Source: G963422705 sp963422705
GTDB lineage: Bacteria; Poribacteria; WGA-4E; WGA-3G
Direction of reading: 5' to 3'
Assembly: GCA_963422705.1 (NCBI GenBank)
Contig: OY730443.1
Span: forward strand, 2,108,001-2,172,000
DNA: 64,000 nucleotides
Shown here: piece after piece, positions 51,584-60,470 of the stretch
Layout of the letters: every line of letters begins with the position of its first letter
Position numbering within the stretch: position 1 is the first letter of the stretch
The notes under the pieces: model-generated
The model's database searches: none
Seen by the model: the letters and a program-made list of their open reading frames with translations, nothing else
What the model was told of the DNA's origin: nothing
Position numbers and translations under genes: made by a program

Positions 51584-52177
51584 ATGTTAACTCTTGACAC
51601 GCACTCCCTTTATATTGTCGCCCTCTGTGGAAGTCTACGAAAAGGTAGTTCAACTCACGCTGCGCTCCGAATTGCTCTCTCCGGCGCACAAGAATCTGGT
51701 GCGAAGGTTGAGTTGCTGGAGCTTGGGGCTTATCAACTCGTCTTCCAAGGTTCTGTCGCAAGCGACACAGATTACCCGCCCGGTGTCTTTAGATTGAGGG
51801 AAAAGGTCAAACGGGCTCACGGAATCCTGCTCGGTTCGCCGGAGTACCACGGTAGTTTCAGCGGTGTACTCAAAAGTGCTCTTGACTTGATGGGGTTTGA
51901 AGAATTTGAGGATAAGAGCATCGGGCTCGTCGGCGTTTCCGGTGGACGAATGGGTGCCGCCAATGCCCTCTCTATGTTACGCACGGTTGGTACTGCACTT
52001 CACGCCTGGGTTATTCCCACCGATGTTTCGATACCCCGTTCCTCCGAAGCTTTTGATGAAAATGGCAATTTGTACGATGCCGATTTAGCGAGTCGTGTCA
52101 AAGCTGTGGGCAGGGAAGTTGCACAATTTGCAGCGCTCCGTAACGGCGTGCTGAATTCCAGGGAATGCCCTTCGTAG
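51584..52177 (+). CDS. NADPH-dependent FMN reductase family protein
   Basis: A 197-residue flavodoxin-like oxidoreductase. IVALCGSLRKGSSTHAAL is the FMN phosphate-binding loop, and GSPEYHGSFSGVLKSALDL the second flavin-binding segment. Such enzymes reduce FMN, quinones, azo compounds or chromate; the true substrate is unknown. It leads a plus-strand run with rnhC and thiI, separated from rnhC by 13 bases. Confidence 0.88.
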   Translation: MLTLDTHSLYIVALCGSLRKGSSTHAALRIALSGAQESGAKVELLELGAYQLVFQGSVASDTDYPPGVFRLREKVKRAHGILLGSPEYHGSFSGVLKSALDLMGFEEFEDKSIGLVGVSGGRMGAANALSMLRTVGTALHAWVIPTDVSIPRSSEAFDENGNLYDADLASRVKAVGREVAQFAALRNGVLNSRECPS

Positions 52178-52190
52178 ATAGGAAAATGAA

Positions 52191-52868
52191 ATGGAACCCA
52201 CACATCATTGGAACGCCTGGCTCGGGACGGATGAATCCGGAAAAGGTGATTATTTTGGCCCGCTTGTTGTTGCAGGCGTTTATGTCGATATTGAACGCTG
52301 TGAGGCGTTGAAAACCTACGGCATCGCAGATGGGAAAACCCTCTCAAACCGTCGCGTTTGTAGGCTGGCTAAATTCTTGTGGGACAACTACGAACCTTAT
52401 ATTGCTACCGTTGAGAAGATGCCAACGGAGTACAATGCGCTTTACAGTGCGATGCGTCAGCACGGACAAAACCAACACCATCTCCTTGCAGCACTCCACG
52501 CCGAAGTCATCCAAACCTTAGCCGAACGACATAATTCACGGCATGCAATCGTTGATAAATTTGACCCAAATGGACTCATCACCTCGCATCTCGCATCCTC
52601 GATAGAGGTGACAGAAATACACAAAGCCGAACGGCATGATATCGCTGTCGCCGCCGCGTCTATCATCGCCCGTGCTCGTTTCCTGATAAGGATTGGGGAG
52701 TTATCTCGGGCATACAAAATCGAATTGCCTAGGGGCTCCTATAAAGTGACGCAAGCTGGGAGAGATTTTATCAAGGCGCATGGTACAGACGCGCTAGGAA
52801 AAGTTGCCAAACTCCATTTTCGTTTAACAGGCTTTGTCACCGATTCAGAGGAAATTGCGCGCTTTTAG
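52191..52868 (+). CDS. Ribonuclease HIII-like protein lacking the N-terminal substrate-binding domain
   Basis: A 225-residue RNase H type 2 enzyme that cleaves RNA in RNA-DNA hybrids. The catalytic block GTDESGKGDYFGPLVVAGV is the RNase HIII signature (D-E-S-G-K-G-D). Later acidic residues appear in AIVDKFDPN and ERHDIAVAAASIIAR. Usual RNase HIII is about 300 residues, with an N-terminal TBP-like domain; here the protein starts 11 residues before the catalytic motif. The start ATG has AGGAAA upstream and overlaps nothing. Confidence 0.85.
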   Translation: MEPTHHWNAWLGTDESGKGDYFGPLVVAGVYVDIERCEALKTYGIADGKTLSNRRVCRLAKFLWDNYEPYIATVEKMPTEYNALYSAMRQHGQNQHHLLAALHAEVIQTLAERHNSRHAIVDKFDPNGLITSHLASSIEVTEIHKAERHDIAVAAASIIARARFLIRIGELSRAYKIELPRGSYKVTQAGRDFIKAHGTDALGKVAKLHFRLTGFVTDSEEIARF

Positions 52869-52893
52869 GAATTTTATATTTTTGCCCTACGCC

Positions 52894-54072
52894 ATGATGG
52901 AAAAACTGTTTATCGTTCATTATGCCGAAATCGGACTCAAAGGGAAAAATAGGGTTTTCTTTGAAAAACGACTCGCGGCGAATATAAAAAAATCTCTGCA
53001 CGGCACAGGATATGCGCGGGTTCAACGACTTCACGACAGAATTCTCATTCAACTACAGCCGCAGTCAGACATCACAAAAATTCAAAACCGTCTTCGTCGT
53101 GTCACCGGGATTGCCCATTTTGAACTGGCCCACCTGACTGAAAAAGAGATGCCCGCGATTAAAGAGGCGGCGCTCCGGCAGTGCGCTGGAAAATCAATCC
53201 GGACCCTTAAGGTGGAGACAAGGCGCTCAGATAAAACGTTTGCGTTGACTTCTCCTGAGGTGAGTGCGGAAGTGGGGGCTTATCTCATACAGAACACCGG
53301 CGCGAGTGCAGATATGCGGGCGCCTGAACTACTGTGCCGGATACAAATCACACAAAATGCCGCCTATGTTTATACAGATAAAATTGTCGGCATCGGAGGA
53401 TTTCCCGTCGGCGTGAGTGGAAAAGTGCTGGTGATGCTCTCCGGTGGCATAGATTCGCCCGTGGCTGCATGGCGGATGATGAAACGTGGGGCAAAAGCGG
53501 CTTTTATTCACTTTTATAGTTATCCTTACACCGATAAAGCCGCTTTGGAAAAGGTCATTGAATTGGTGTCCATCTTGGCGGAATCAAATTATCAAAGCAA
53601 TCTCTATCTCGTGCCTTTTGCTGAATCACAACAAGCGATTGTAACGGGAACCCCTGCCCCGTTTCGCGTTCTCCTTTACCGGCGCTTGATGGCACGTATC
53701 GCACAACGCATCGCTACCTTAGTAGATGCGGAGGTGCTCGTTACTGGGGAAAGTCTCGCGCAGGTTGCCTCACAAACGCTCCCCAACCTACGGGCTATTG
53801 AAGCCATCGCGGATATCCCCATCCTCCGTCCTCTTATCGGGGATGACAAGCTGGAAATTATTGAACAGGCACAACGAATTGGAACGTTTGAGATATCCAC
53901 GCTCCCGCATCAAGATTGCTGCTCTCTCTTTGTCCCGAAACGTCCTGCAACCCGTGCATCACTTGCCGATTTAGATGAAGCGGAGGCGGCGTTGGATGTG
54001 GAAACGTTAGTTGAAAATGCTGTGAATCAGGTTGAAAGACGTGTCGTCAATTTCTCGTCAAACTCCTCCTGA
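52894..54072 (+). CDS. thiI: tRNA 4-thiouridine synthetase ThiI
   Basis: A 392-residue ThiI. The N-terminal ferredoxin-like/THUMP region (YAEIGLKGKNR and after) is followed by the PP-loop LVMLSGGIDSPVAAW of the AMP-forming sulfur transferase, with the conserved DCCSLFVPKRPATR segment near the end. No rhodanese domain is present, as in many non-enteric bacteria. It uses sulfur carriers to make s4U8 in tRNA. The frame opens at a TTG at 52834 inside rnhC; the ATG pair at 52894/52897 starts the fold. Confidence 0.93.
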   Translation: MMEKLFIVHYAEIGLKGKNRVFFEKRLAANIKKSLHGTGYARVQRLHDRILIQLQPQSDITKIQNRLRRVTGIAHFELAHLTEKEMPAIKEAALRQCAGKSIRTLKVETRRSDKTFALTSPEVSAEVGAYLIQNTGASADMRAPELLCRIQITQNAAYVYTDKIVGIGGFPVGVSGKVLVMLSGGIDSPVAAWRMMKRGAKAAFIHFYSYPYTDKAALEKVIELVSILAESNYQSNLYLVPFAESQQAIVTGTPAPFRVLLYRRLMARIAQRIATLVDAEVLVTGESLAQVASQTLPNLRAIEAIADIPILRPLIGDDKLEIIEQAQRIGTFEISTLPHQDCCSLFVPKRPATRASLADLDEAEAALDVETLVENAVNQVERRVVNFSSNSS

Positions 54073-54094
54073 CAAGTGGATTTAAGAGGAATTC

Positions 54095-55177
54095 ATGCCG
54101 TTCAGAAAAGGCGGAGTGAATTTTCACAGAAATATTTTGCAACCCATGGAAAACATCCTGCTTATCCGCCTCAGTTCCCTGGGCGATATTCTCCTGACAA
54201 CCCCCGCGATTCGCGCGGTGCGGACGCATTTCCGACGTTCGAACATCGCAATGCTCGTCGCCAAGCAGTCCGCAGATGTCCTTTGGCATAATCCACACCT
54301 TGACGAGTTGATTCTTTTTGATAGACTTGCAGCGGATAAGGATACCGGAGAGATGTGGCGGGTTGGCAGAACCTTGCGAAAACGGCAATTTTCTCTCACC
54401 ATCGATTTCCAACGCAAATTCCGGACCGAAGTGTTGGCATATTTCAGTGGGGCGCCCACACGTGTTGGCAAGGGAAAACTCTGTACTGTCCGCGTTCCTG
54501 CCGAAAATGATAAAAAAGATGAATTGCTCCCTGACAAACACGCAACTGAACACCATCTCGCCCCGCTGCAAGCCCTTGGGATACCGACAGATTTGTCAGA
54601 AACAGGAAGGCAACTTGAGTTTTACCTCACTCCAACGGAACGTGCGAACGCGGCACAACGGTTTGCAGAAAAGGGAATTGCCGACGCACCCCTAAAGATA
54701 GGATTGTTTCCTGGCGCGGGATGGAAGTTAAGAGAATGGATGCCTGAACGCTTTGCTGCGATTGGAGATAGACTCGTGGAGCATTTCAATGCCGATGTCC
54801 TTATTTTTGGTGGGCGGCAAGAGCGCGAGCTCGTGCAGACAGTCGCCGGGCTCATGAAGGCACAGGCGACAACGTTTCCGGGAACCCTTCACATTCGGGA
54901 GTTAGCGGCGTGTATTAGCGCGTGTAACCTATTTCTTACAAACGATACAGGCCCAATGCATATCGCTACCGCTGTGAAAACACCTACTGTTGCGTTATTC
55001 GGCCCCGGAAATCATCACCGTTTTCATCCGCTTGGAACAGAACACCACATTATCAGACATCACGTCCCTTGCAGCCCATGTAAACAGTTCACCGATACCT
55101 GCAGAAATAACATCTGCATGAAAAAGATTTGCGTTGACGAAGTCTGGGCGGCGATTCTTCAGAAGTTACCGGATTAA
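54095..55177 (+). CDS. Glycosyltransferase family 9 (ADP-heptose:LPS heptosyltransferase-like)
   Basis: A 360-residue GT-B enzyme. NILLIRLSSLGDILLTTPAIR is the GT9 N-terminus (read as NILLIRLSSLGD then ILLTTPAIR), IGLFPGAGWKLREWM the nucleotide-sugar loop, and FLTNDTGPMHIATA the D-T-G-P-x-H motif. It transfers heptose to the lipopolysaccharide core, implying an outer membrane. GAGG six bases before the ATG supports 54095, though an internal ATG 17 codons on begins the fold. It ends overlapping the convergent M19 gene by four bases. Confidence 0.9.
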   Translation: MPFRKGGVNFHRNILQPMENILLIRLSSLGDILLTTPAIRAVRTHFRRSNIAMLVAKQSADVLWHNPHLDELILFDRLAADKDTGEMWRVGRTLRKRQFSLTIDFQRKFRTEVLAYFSGAPTRVGKGKLCTVRVPAENDKKDELLPDKHATEHHLAPLQALGIPTDLSETGRQLEFYLTPTERANAAQRFAEKGIADAPLKIGLFPGAGWKLREWMPERFAAIGDRLVEHFNADVLIFGGRQERELVQTVAGLMKAQATTFPGTLHIRELAACISACNLFLTNDTGPMHIATAVKTPTVALFGPGNHHRFHPLGTEHHIIRHHVPCSPCKQFTDTCRNNICMKKICVDEVWAAILQKLPD

Positions 55178-56226
55178 CCGCATGCCGCCTCAAAAACCCG
55201 TAGATGATTCGCCCCGAGTACCTTCTGGATGTCCTCATCAGAATAGCCGCGGACGCTTAATTCTTCTGAAATTCTCGGAAATTCCGTTGCGTCTTTGAGC
55301 AGTTCACCGCCTCCATCAAAATCCGAGCCGATGCCGACATGTTCAATGCCCGCGATGTCAATCGCATACGCAAAATGGTTGATGAGTTGGGCAAAGGGGA
55401 ACGGTTTTTTCCAGCCATCGAGTGCGATAAACCCCGGCACAAACGTTATCCCAACCACCCCGCCATTCGCTGCCAACCCGCGTAGCTGTTCATTGCTTAA
55501 ATTCCGCGGATGACGGCACAACGTTTGGCAATTGCTATGGGATGCGATGACGGGGCGTTCGGAAACCTCCAGAACATCCCAAAAACCGCGCTCACTGATA
55601 TGCGACACATCCACCAGCATACCGAGGCGATTCATCTCTTTCACGAGTGCGACACCGAACTTTGTCAAGCCGCCACCCAAGGCACTCTCGTCAATTCCTG
55701 TTGATGCCCAAGTATTTGGGTTATGCGTCAAGCCAATAGAGCGTATCCCTAACACGTGGAGAGCGCGGAGAATATTTAGACTGCGCTCCACCGCTTCGCT
55801 ATTCTCAATTGCCAGCACTGCCGCAAGCTTGCCTTGTCTTTTCGCCTCTCGAATATCGGACGCGCACCGCGCAATGCAAATCTCTGATGAGTTGGCTTGA
55901 ACCGCGGTATCAAACCAACCAAAGGCATCTAACGCATAGGCGAGGTGGTTCTTCCAGGCGCGCGTTACGTCAACTGAAAAGAATGCCGTGTCAATGCCAC
56001 CCTGACGCATTTTCGGGATGTTAATTTGGATGCCGAATGCCTCCTCTTCAGGCGGTATCGGCCCCCGCAAATAGGCAATCGTCCCACTATGTTGCGCATT
56101 GTTTGCCTCACTCTCATCAGCGATATTAATATTTCCACGGCGAATGTGCCCAACAATCGCATCGTTATGTGAATCAATCACTAGAGATTGCTCGTGCAAA
56201 ATCTGTCCATGGCTAGGTGTTAGCAT
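55174..56226 (-). CDS. Membrane dipeptidase (renal dipeptidase, peptidase M19 family)
   Basis: A 350-residue zinc dipeptidase of the amidohydrolase fold. VIDSHNDAI carries the H-x-D metal pair, FFSVDVTR and VLAIENSEA follow with the bridging glutamate, and LVDVSHISERGFWDVL and VIASHSNCQTLC supply later histidines. The GIGSDFDGG aspartate is near the end. No signal peptide, so cytoplasmic. AGGAGG before the ATG at 56226 fixes the start. Family members cleave diverse dipeptides, including D-amino-acid ones. Confidence 0.93.
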   Translation of the reverse strand: MLTPSHGQILHEQSLVIDSHNDAIVGHIRRGNINIADESEANNAQHSGTIAYLRGPIPPEEEAFGIQINIPKMRQGGIDTAFFSVDVTRAWKNHLAYALDAFGWFDTAVQANSSEICIARCASDIREAKRQGKLAAVLAIENSEAVERSLNILRALHVLGIRSIGLTHNPNTWASTGIDESALGGGLTKFGVALVKEMNRLGMLVDVSHISERGFWDVLEVSERPVIASHSNCQTLCRHPRNLSNEQLRGLAANGGVVGITFVPGFIALDGWKKPFPFAQLINHFAYAIDIAGIEHVGIGSDFDGGGELLKDATEFPRISEELSVRGYSDEDIQKVLGANHLRVFEAACG

Positions 56227-56246
56227 GAATCCCTCCTTTTTACAAT

Positions 56247-57254
56247 TCAAGTCAAAACGGTTTCTAATGTCCGGGAAGCAATCTCCGGCGTAATTCGCAA
56301 CATTGATACCGCGGTATAGGGAAAGTCATGTTGCGCCATATACGCCGGCAAATTAATGAGCGTTTCTATAATCGCATCTTTGGAGAGGCCCAATGGACAA
56401 TAGTTAATTCCCAAGCATTCTAAAGCGTGACGATATTGCATCCACGGTTGAGATTGAAAGACTGCCATCAGCAAGATACCCAACCCTACCAATTCACCGT
56501 GTAGTACTGGTGCCTGCAAACGATTTTCAAGCGCGTAAACGAAATAGTGCTCACTTCCTTCTTCAACACGGCTATGTCCACATAGATAACAGAGTTGCAC
56601 CTCGAGACAGAGTAAGTCAAGCAGAAGGGTTAAGCCTTCTGAAGTCCCTTTTCCAATTTCGCGGGCATTATCCAAAAGCGTTTGAAGGAGTGTCCTCCCA
56701 ATCTCAACCGTTTGTGGTTTAATCCGTTCGGTTGGCGCATTCAAGTTCTGTTTCTCTGCCTCTTGCCAGTCCCACATGGCTGTCGCAATCGACAGGACAT
56801 CTGCTGCCCCACTTGCCCGCATGTGCCGCGGGGCATTGCACAATACATCCATATCCACAATAACCGTATCGGGTGTTTTTGAAGACAGATACCGCACATA
56901 CCCGCTAGATTCTTCAAAAACGCGTACGCCGGTAGCATCTGTCAGAAAAGCATCCGTTGAAAGAATGGTAGGCAATGCAACTAATGGCAAACCGTTGATT
57001 GCTGCAACGTACTTTGCCGCATCTATTGCCAAGCCACCCCCAATTCCGTAGACGACTTCGCCTTGGCATGCTGCAGCGAGCACATCCATATCCGACTTTG
57101 AGTTCCCTTCAACGTCCACACGTTGTCGAACGTTGAGGTCCTGCACTCCGGCAGATTCCCATGCAGCTTGTGTTGTTAAAACGAACGCTTCCCGATTATC
57201 TTCAATGGTAAAAAATGGGCGTTTTTCAATACTCGGTAATCGTGAGATTTTCAT
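56247..57254 (-). CDS. Glycerol-1-phosphate dehydrogenase-like iron/zinc alcohol dehydrogenase
   Basis: A 335-residue DHQS/Fe-ADH-fold enzyme. VYGIGGGLAIDAAKYVAA is the NAD-binding GGG-x-x-x-D, LPTILSTDAFLTDATG and the ASGAADVLSIAT metal aspartate follow, with later histidines in EGSEHYFVYALE and VLHGELVGLG. The order matches the sn-glycerol-1-phosphate dehydrogenase (EgsA/AraM) group. Whether it makes G1P is open; related bacterial proteins act on other phosphorylated alcohols. It precedes the M19 gene by 20 bases. Confidence 0.75.
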   Translation of the reverse strand: MKISRLPSIEKRPFFTIEDNREAFVLTTQAAWESAGVQDLNVRQRVDVEGNSKSDMDVLAAACQGEVVYGIGGGLAIDAAKYVAAINGLPLVALPTILSTDAFLTDATGVRVFEESSGYVRYLSSKTPDTVIVDMDVLCNAPRHMRASGAADVLSIATAMWDWQEAEKQNLNAPTERIKPQTVEIGRTLLQTLLDNAREIGKGTSEGLTLLLDLLCLEVQLCYLCGHSRVEEGSEHYFVYALENRLQAPVLHGELVGLGILLMAVFQSQPWMQYRHALECLGINYCPLGLSKDAIIETLINLPAYMAQHDFPYTAVSMLRITPEIASRTLETVLT

Positions 57255-57620
57255 GTTTTCCCGATGTTGTCAGAGAGGGGCTCCCTCTCTGAATCAACGC
57301 TACAAAGCGTTTTGCGCTGCTGTGTGCATAGCCGGTATAATAGTTCCCGCCGGCGGCCATTATGAACTTTGCTGCCCCGCGCGGTGACATCCCTTCTGTT
57401 AGGTAATCAATTTCGTTTTGCAAATAAAGTCCTTGCGGCTGTCCGATTGAAATTTCTCCGTTCCGTCACTGGCGCGAAAGTTGATTTTTTCGTTTGTTGC
57501 TTCGTTTACCAAAGTCTGCTGTCGGATTGGGTTTGAAATCGGGGAATCTAAGTCCTTAGCTTCTCGCGTTATCCGGGGCGTGCCGCCTCCGAAAATCGAC
57601 GAAAATCTCGAAAACAACAT
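57226..57620 (-). pseudogene. Frameshifted unidentified gene
   Basis: An ATG at 57620 opens a frame reading FGGGTPRITREAKDLDSP then EATNEKINFRASDGTEKF before running out at 57399. In the -1 frame from about 57462 the sequence continues NGEISIGQPQGLYLQNEIDY, MSPRGAAKFIMAAGGNYYTG and SSAKRFVALIQRG to 57226. The two parts join naturally around GAGAAATTTC. I do not recognise the product. A single-base indel (real or an assembly error) or programmed shift would explain it. It overlaps the dehydrogenase start by 29 bases. Confidence 0.45.
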
Positions 57621-57626
57621 CTCAGG

Positions 57627-58748
57627 CTAAAGTTTGAGGTTAACATAAAAAATCTGTCGCGAGCCTTCATGAACCGAATCAAACGTAACCATTCGTCCAT
57701 CAGTGGAAAAGCGCGGATGTAAATCGCACCGGATATCGCCCACAAACACTTGTTCATGATGAAATTCACCTAACACTGTTTTCTTATTTTCTAAGATGTT
57801 GTAAACCATGAGTGATGCCAATCGCTCTGGGCCGCGAGGGTAGGTATCACAAAGTAGCAACTGCCTATCTGGCGAAAACGAAGCGTGTCCATCACTCGGA
57901 AGGACGCCGCGCCCAAACGGAGTAAAATCACGGACACCATCCGTAAATTCAACAAACCCCATTTCACCGCAGATGTCCGAAGAGACTAGTATCTGCTCCG
58001 GTGTCCGCCAATCAAAGTGCGAGATGCGATATCCGAACGGAATTTGCAACGCTAAATCCGAACCGTCTGGGTTAATCGTCCATAACGATGAATACATGCC
58101 GGTTCCTTCTGGAGCCAGGCGGCATCGACAGAAAAATAGCAGCCGCGTACCATCTGGATTAAAGAGCACATGGTTAAACCAAGTCCGCCGCCCGGTTAAA
58201 CGTTCATCCCCACTTGCCTGAACCACATCGGCTATAGATATAATAAGGCGCGCGCGCCCATCACAAAGATTTATAACGTATAACCCATCATCTTCTGGCT
58301 GCTCGACAATAGATGACATCTCGTTTGCATATCCGACTACCGGGCGGCAGTGTGCCATGCGTCCGTAATTTAGCCCGATTGCGAGGGGTGACGCAGGAGA
58401 TACTGCCGCAATTGCCCCCTGAATTGTCCTCATTGAGCCGTTCCTCGGATTCACAGCACGCGATACCAGTTTGTCACCGTCCCAATCATTAAACGTGAAT
58501 TCCTCCCCTATCCAGTGCATCATACTCCCTTGTTGGAGGTTAAAGGCGGTGGTGTAACCATAAGGCATGAACTCATGCGTCTTACGAGAAATCAGTCCAA
58601 CTGCCGCCACATCTTGACGCGACGGACGACGTCTATGAAAATCGGTTTCCAGCGCAAGGTGATGCGTTCTTGTACTATCCCACGGATTGATACCGTAATA
58701 GCCAAAAAAATGGTGTTTGGGCCCTGTCGATAATTTTATTATCTTCAT
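57627..58748 (-). CDS. Beta-propeller protein related to the TolB/oligogalacturonate-lyase group
   Basis: A 373-residue protein beginning MKIIKLSTGPKHHFFGYYG. It has repeated propeller blades with VLFNPDGTRLLFFCR, HASFSPDRQLLLCDTYP and HPRFSTDGRMVTFDSVHEG, the S-P-D-G pattern of PD40/TolB repeats. Histidine-containing segments (HFDW, HHEQVF, CDLHP) could bind metal. No signal peptide. Probably carbohydrate-related, but no activity can be assigned. It differs from the PL22-like protein at 30992. Confidence 0.65.
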   Translation of the reverse strand: MKIIKLSTGPKHHFFGYYGINPWDSTRTHHLALETDFHRRRPSRQDVAAVGLISRKTHEFMPYGYTTAFNLQQGSMMHWIGEEFTFNDWDGDKLVSRAVNPRNGSMRTIQGAIAAVSPASPLAIGLNYGRMAHCRPVVGYANEMSSIVEQPEDDGLYVINLCDGRARLIISIADVVQASGDERLTGRRTWFNHVLFNPDGTRLLFFCRCRLAPEGTGMYSSLWTINPDGSDLALQIPFGYRISHFDWRTPEQILVSSDICGEMGFVEFTDGVRDFTPFGRGVLPSDGHASFSPDRQLLLCDTYPRGPERLASLMVYNILENKKTVLGEFHHEQVFVGDIRCDLHPRFSTDGRMVTFDSVHEGSRQIFYVNLKL

Positions 58749-59177
58749 AACCTATAATAAGTTAAAAATTGAAACAGAAATTCCGTTTTCATCGTTTGTC
58801 ATTTTTAGGATTCCCCATCATTCTAAGGAATCGCTTCCGGACATGGTGCAGCACAATTTATCGGGAATTAGAAAAGTATCGTGATATTCATCTTCAAAGC
58901 AGGTATCTCAAAATGTGTGCCCGCAAGGTTTTCATTTAAGAGTACGGTATCAATCATTTTAAAATCTATTATAGTTCTTCGTCAAGAGGGGACGCTAAAG
59001 TCCAAGACATCCTATGTAGAGGCGATTTGCCGCGTTCGAACGCCTTGGCAAATCTGGGAAATGCTAAAAACTCAATGACTCTGGACACGGAGAACATAGT
59101 TTTTCAAGATATCGCCAAACCTATATGAAATACAGTGTTAAACGGAAAATCGGCGGTATATTCCATAGCGTGTCGTC
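58749..59177. other. Divergent intergenic region with a nested palindrome
   Basis: No gene is supported in these 429 bases. GATTTGCC (59024-59031) pairs with GGCAAATC (59047-59054), and the loop holds the perfect 12-base palindrome GCGTTCGAACGC (59032-59043). No strong promoter is evident. Confidence 0.4.
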
Positions 59178-59912
59178 ATGAAATTTGTAGCTAAAACGCA
59201 CAAGGGTAAAGTTCGCAATCGAAACGAAGACCTGTACTTTTTCGATGAGCGACTCCAAATATTCGCTGTTACTGACGGAATCGGTGGCCTAGAACGAGGC
59301 GATAAGGCAAGTCAAGTAGCAATCCAAACGATTCGGGAGTGGGCAGAGAAAGCTCCTTCCTCCACTCTCAATTTAGGATTGACCAAAAGACTTGAAATTC
59401 TAATTAAACTCACCAAAGAAGCAAACAAGCAAGTCTATGCTGAATTTAAACGTCAGGCACAAAAAAGCAAGATGGGCACAACCATTGTCGTTGGTTTTGT
59501 CACACCGAGTTATCTCGCTTATGTCTCCGTTGGAGATAGCAGGCTGTACGTTTTACACAACGATGTCATTAAACAGATAACAACGGACGACACGCTTGTT
59601 CGGAAAATGGTTGCCGAGCGCAAAATAACTCGGCAAGAAAGTAGAGTCCATAAAAGGCGTAATATCATTCTGCGGGCGATTGGGTTGTCAGAAACTGTGG
59701 TTATTAAAGCCGCATTGTACCCGCTGATACCTGGGGACACCATTCTTGCTTGCACGGACGGGCTGCACGACTTAATCGTTAACGAGAACGAAATCGCAGA
59801 CATCATTCTTACTGCCCCAAGCCTTGAAGCGGCAGGTGATAACCTCATTAAGGCTGCACTCAATTATGGCGGCACCGATAACGTTACCGTTTTCCTTACA
59901 ACCGTTGATTAA
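59178..59912 (+). CDS. PP2C-family serine/threonine protein phosphatase
   Basis: A 244-residue bacterial PP2C (Stp/PrpC-like). Motifs in order are RNRNEDLYFF, FAVTDGIGGLERGD, SKMGTTIVVGF, VSVGDSRLYVL, LACTDGLHDLI and GGTDNVTVFL, giving all metal-binding aspartates. It removes phosphate from Ser/Thr residues, usually countering a Hanks-type kinase; no kinase is in the window. There is no clear ribosome-binding site before the ATG, so the start is fixed by family length only. Confidence 0.92.
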   Translation: MKFVAKTHKGKVRNRNEDLYFFDERLQIFAVTDGIGGLERGDKASQVAIQTIREWAEKAPSSTLNLGLTKRLEILIKLTKEANKQVYAEFKRQAQKSKMGTTIVVGFVTPSYLAYVSVGDSRLYVLHNDVIKQITTDDTLVRKMVAERKITRQESRVHKRRNIILRAIGLSETVVIKAALYPLIPGDTILACTDGLHDLIVNENEIADIILTAPSLEAAGDNLIKAALNYGGTDNVTVFLTTVD

Positions 59913-59990
59913 TCCCCCGACGTATGCCCCGGAAGCGTTGACTGATTGAGTTACTAATCATACGGTTCGTGTGCCTATTTTGAGTTCAAC

Positions 59991-60419
59991 CTATTCCTCC
60001 TCGAGGCCCAAAATGAGGGCATCCTCATCGTACGCCAAAGGTTCCGTCGGTAGTGGCAGTTCCCCCTGTGGCATTTCTATCCGAACGGCTTCTGCCCACA
60101 AACGTTCGAGGTTATAGTAGGCACGTCTCTCTTCGAGAAAGATGTGTACAACAAAATCAACGTAGTCTAACAGAATCCAATCTGCCTTACGTGGCCCTTC
60201 ACGATGCCAAGGGCGTTGCTCCCAATTCTGTTTGAGTTCATCCTGTACCGCCTCTGAAATACCTTCGACTTGGATATCCGAAATACCGCTAAATATTACA
60301 AAGTAGTCGGTAAAACTGTCCAACTCACGCAAGTCGAGAATAACCCCGTTTTGCGCACGTCGCCCGATTGCCGCATCAGCCGCTGCCTTCACCATAGCTA
60401 ACGTAGGATTTTCTGACAT
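59991..60419 (-). CDS. rsfS: Ribosome silencing factor
   Basis: A 142-residue RsfS/DUF143 protein. GVILDLRELDSFTDYFVIFSG (read as GVILDLREL then SFTDYFVIFSG) and WILLDYVDFVVHIFLEERR are its conserved strands. It binds ribosomal protein uL14 and blocks subunit joining in starvation. It has an acidic tail of about 25 residues. It is last in the nadD-yacG-yqeK-rsfS operon, 51 bases after yqeK. Confidence 0.95.
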   Translation of the reverse strand: MSENPTLAMVKAAADAAIGRRAQNGVILDLRELDSFTDYFVIFSGISDIQVEGISEAVQDELKQNWEQRPWHREGPRKADWILLDYVDFVVHIFLEERRAYYNLERLWAEAVRIEMPQGELPLPTEPLAYDEDALILGLEEE

Positions 60420-60470
60420 GATGTTTCCTTTTCTAAGTTTGGATAACCTTTACAAAATCTTGAGGAACTT

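Noticed and set aside
57399..57620. 73-codon frame as an independent intact gene
   Set aside because: Its last 15 codons lose natural composition exactly where the -1 frame becomes coding-like, so a frameshifted single gene is the better reading.
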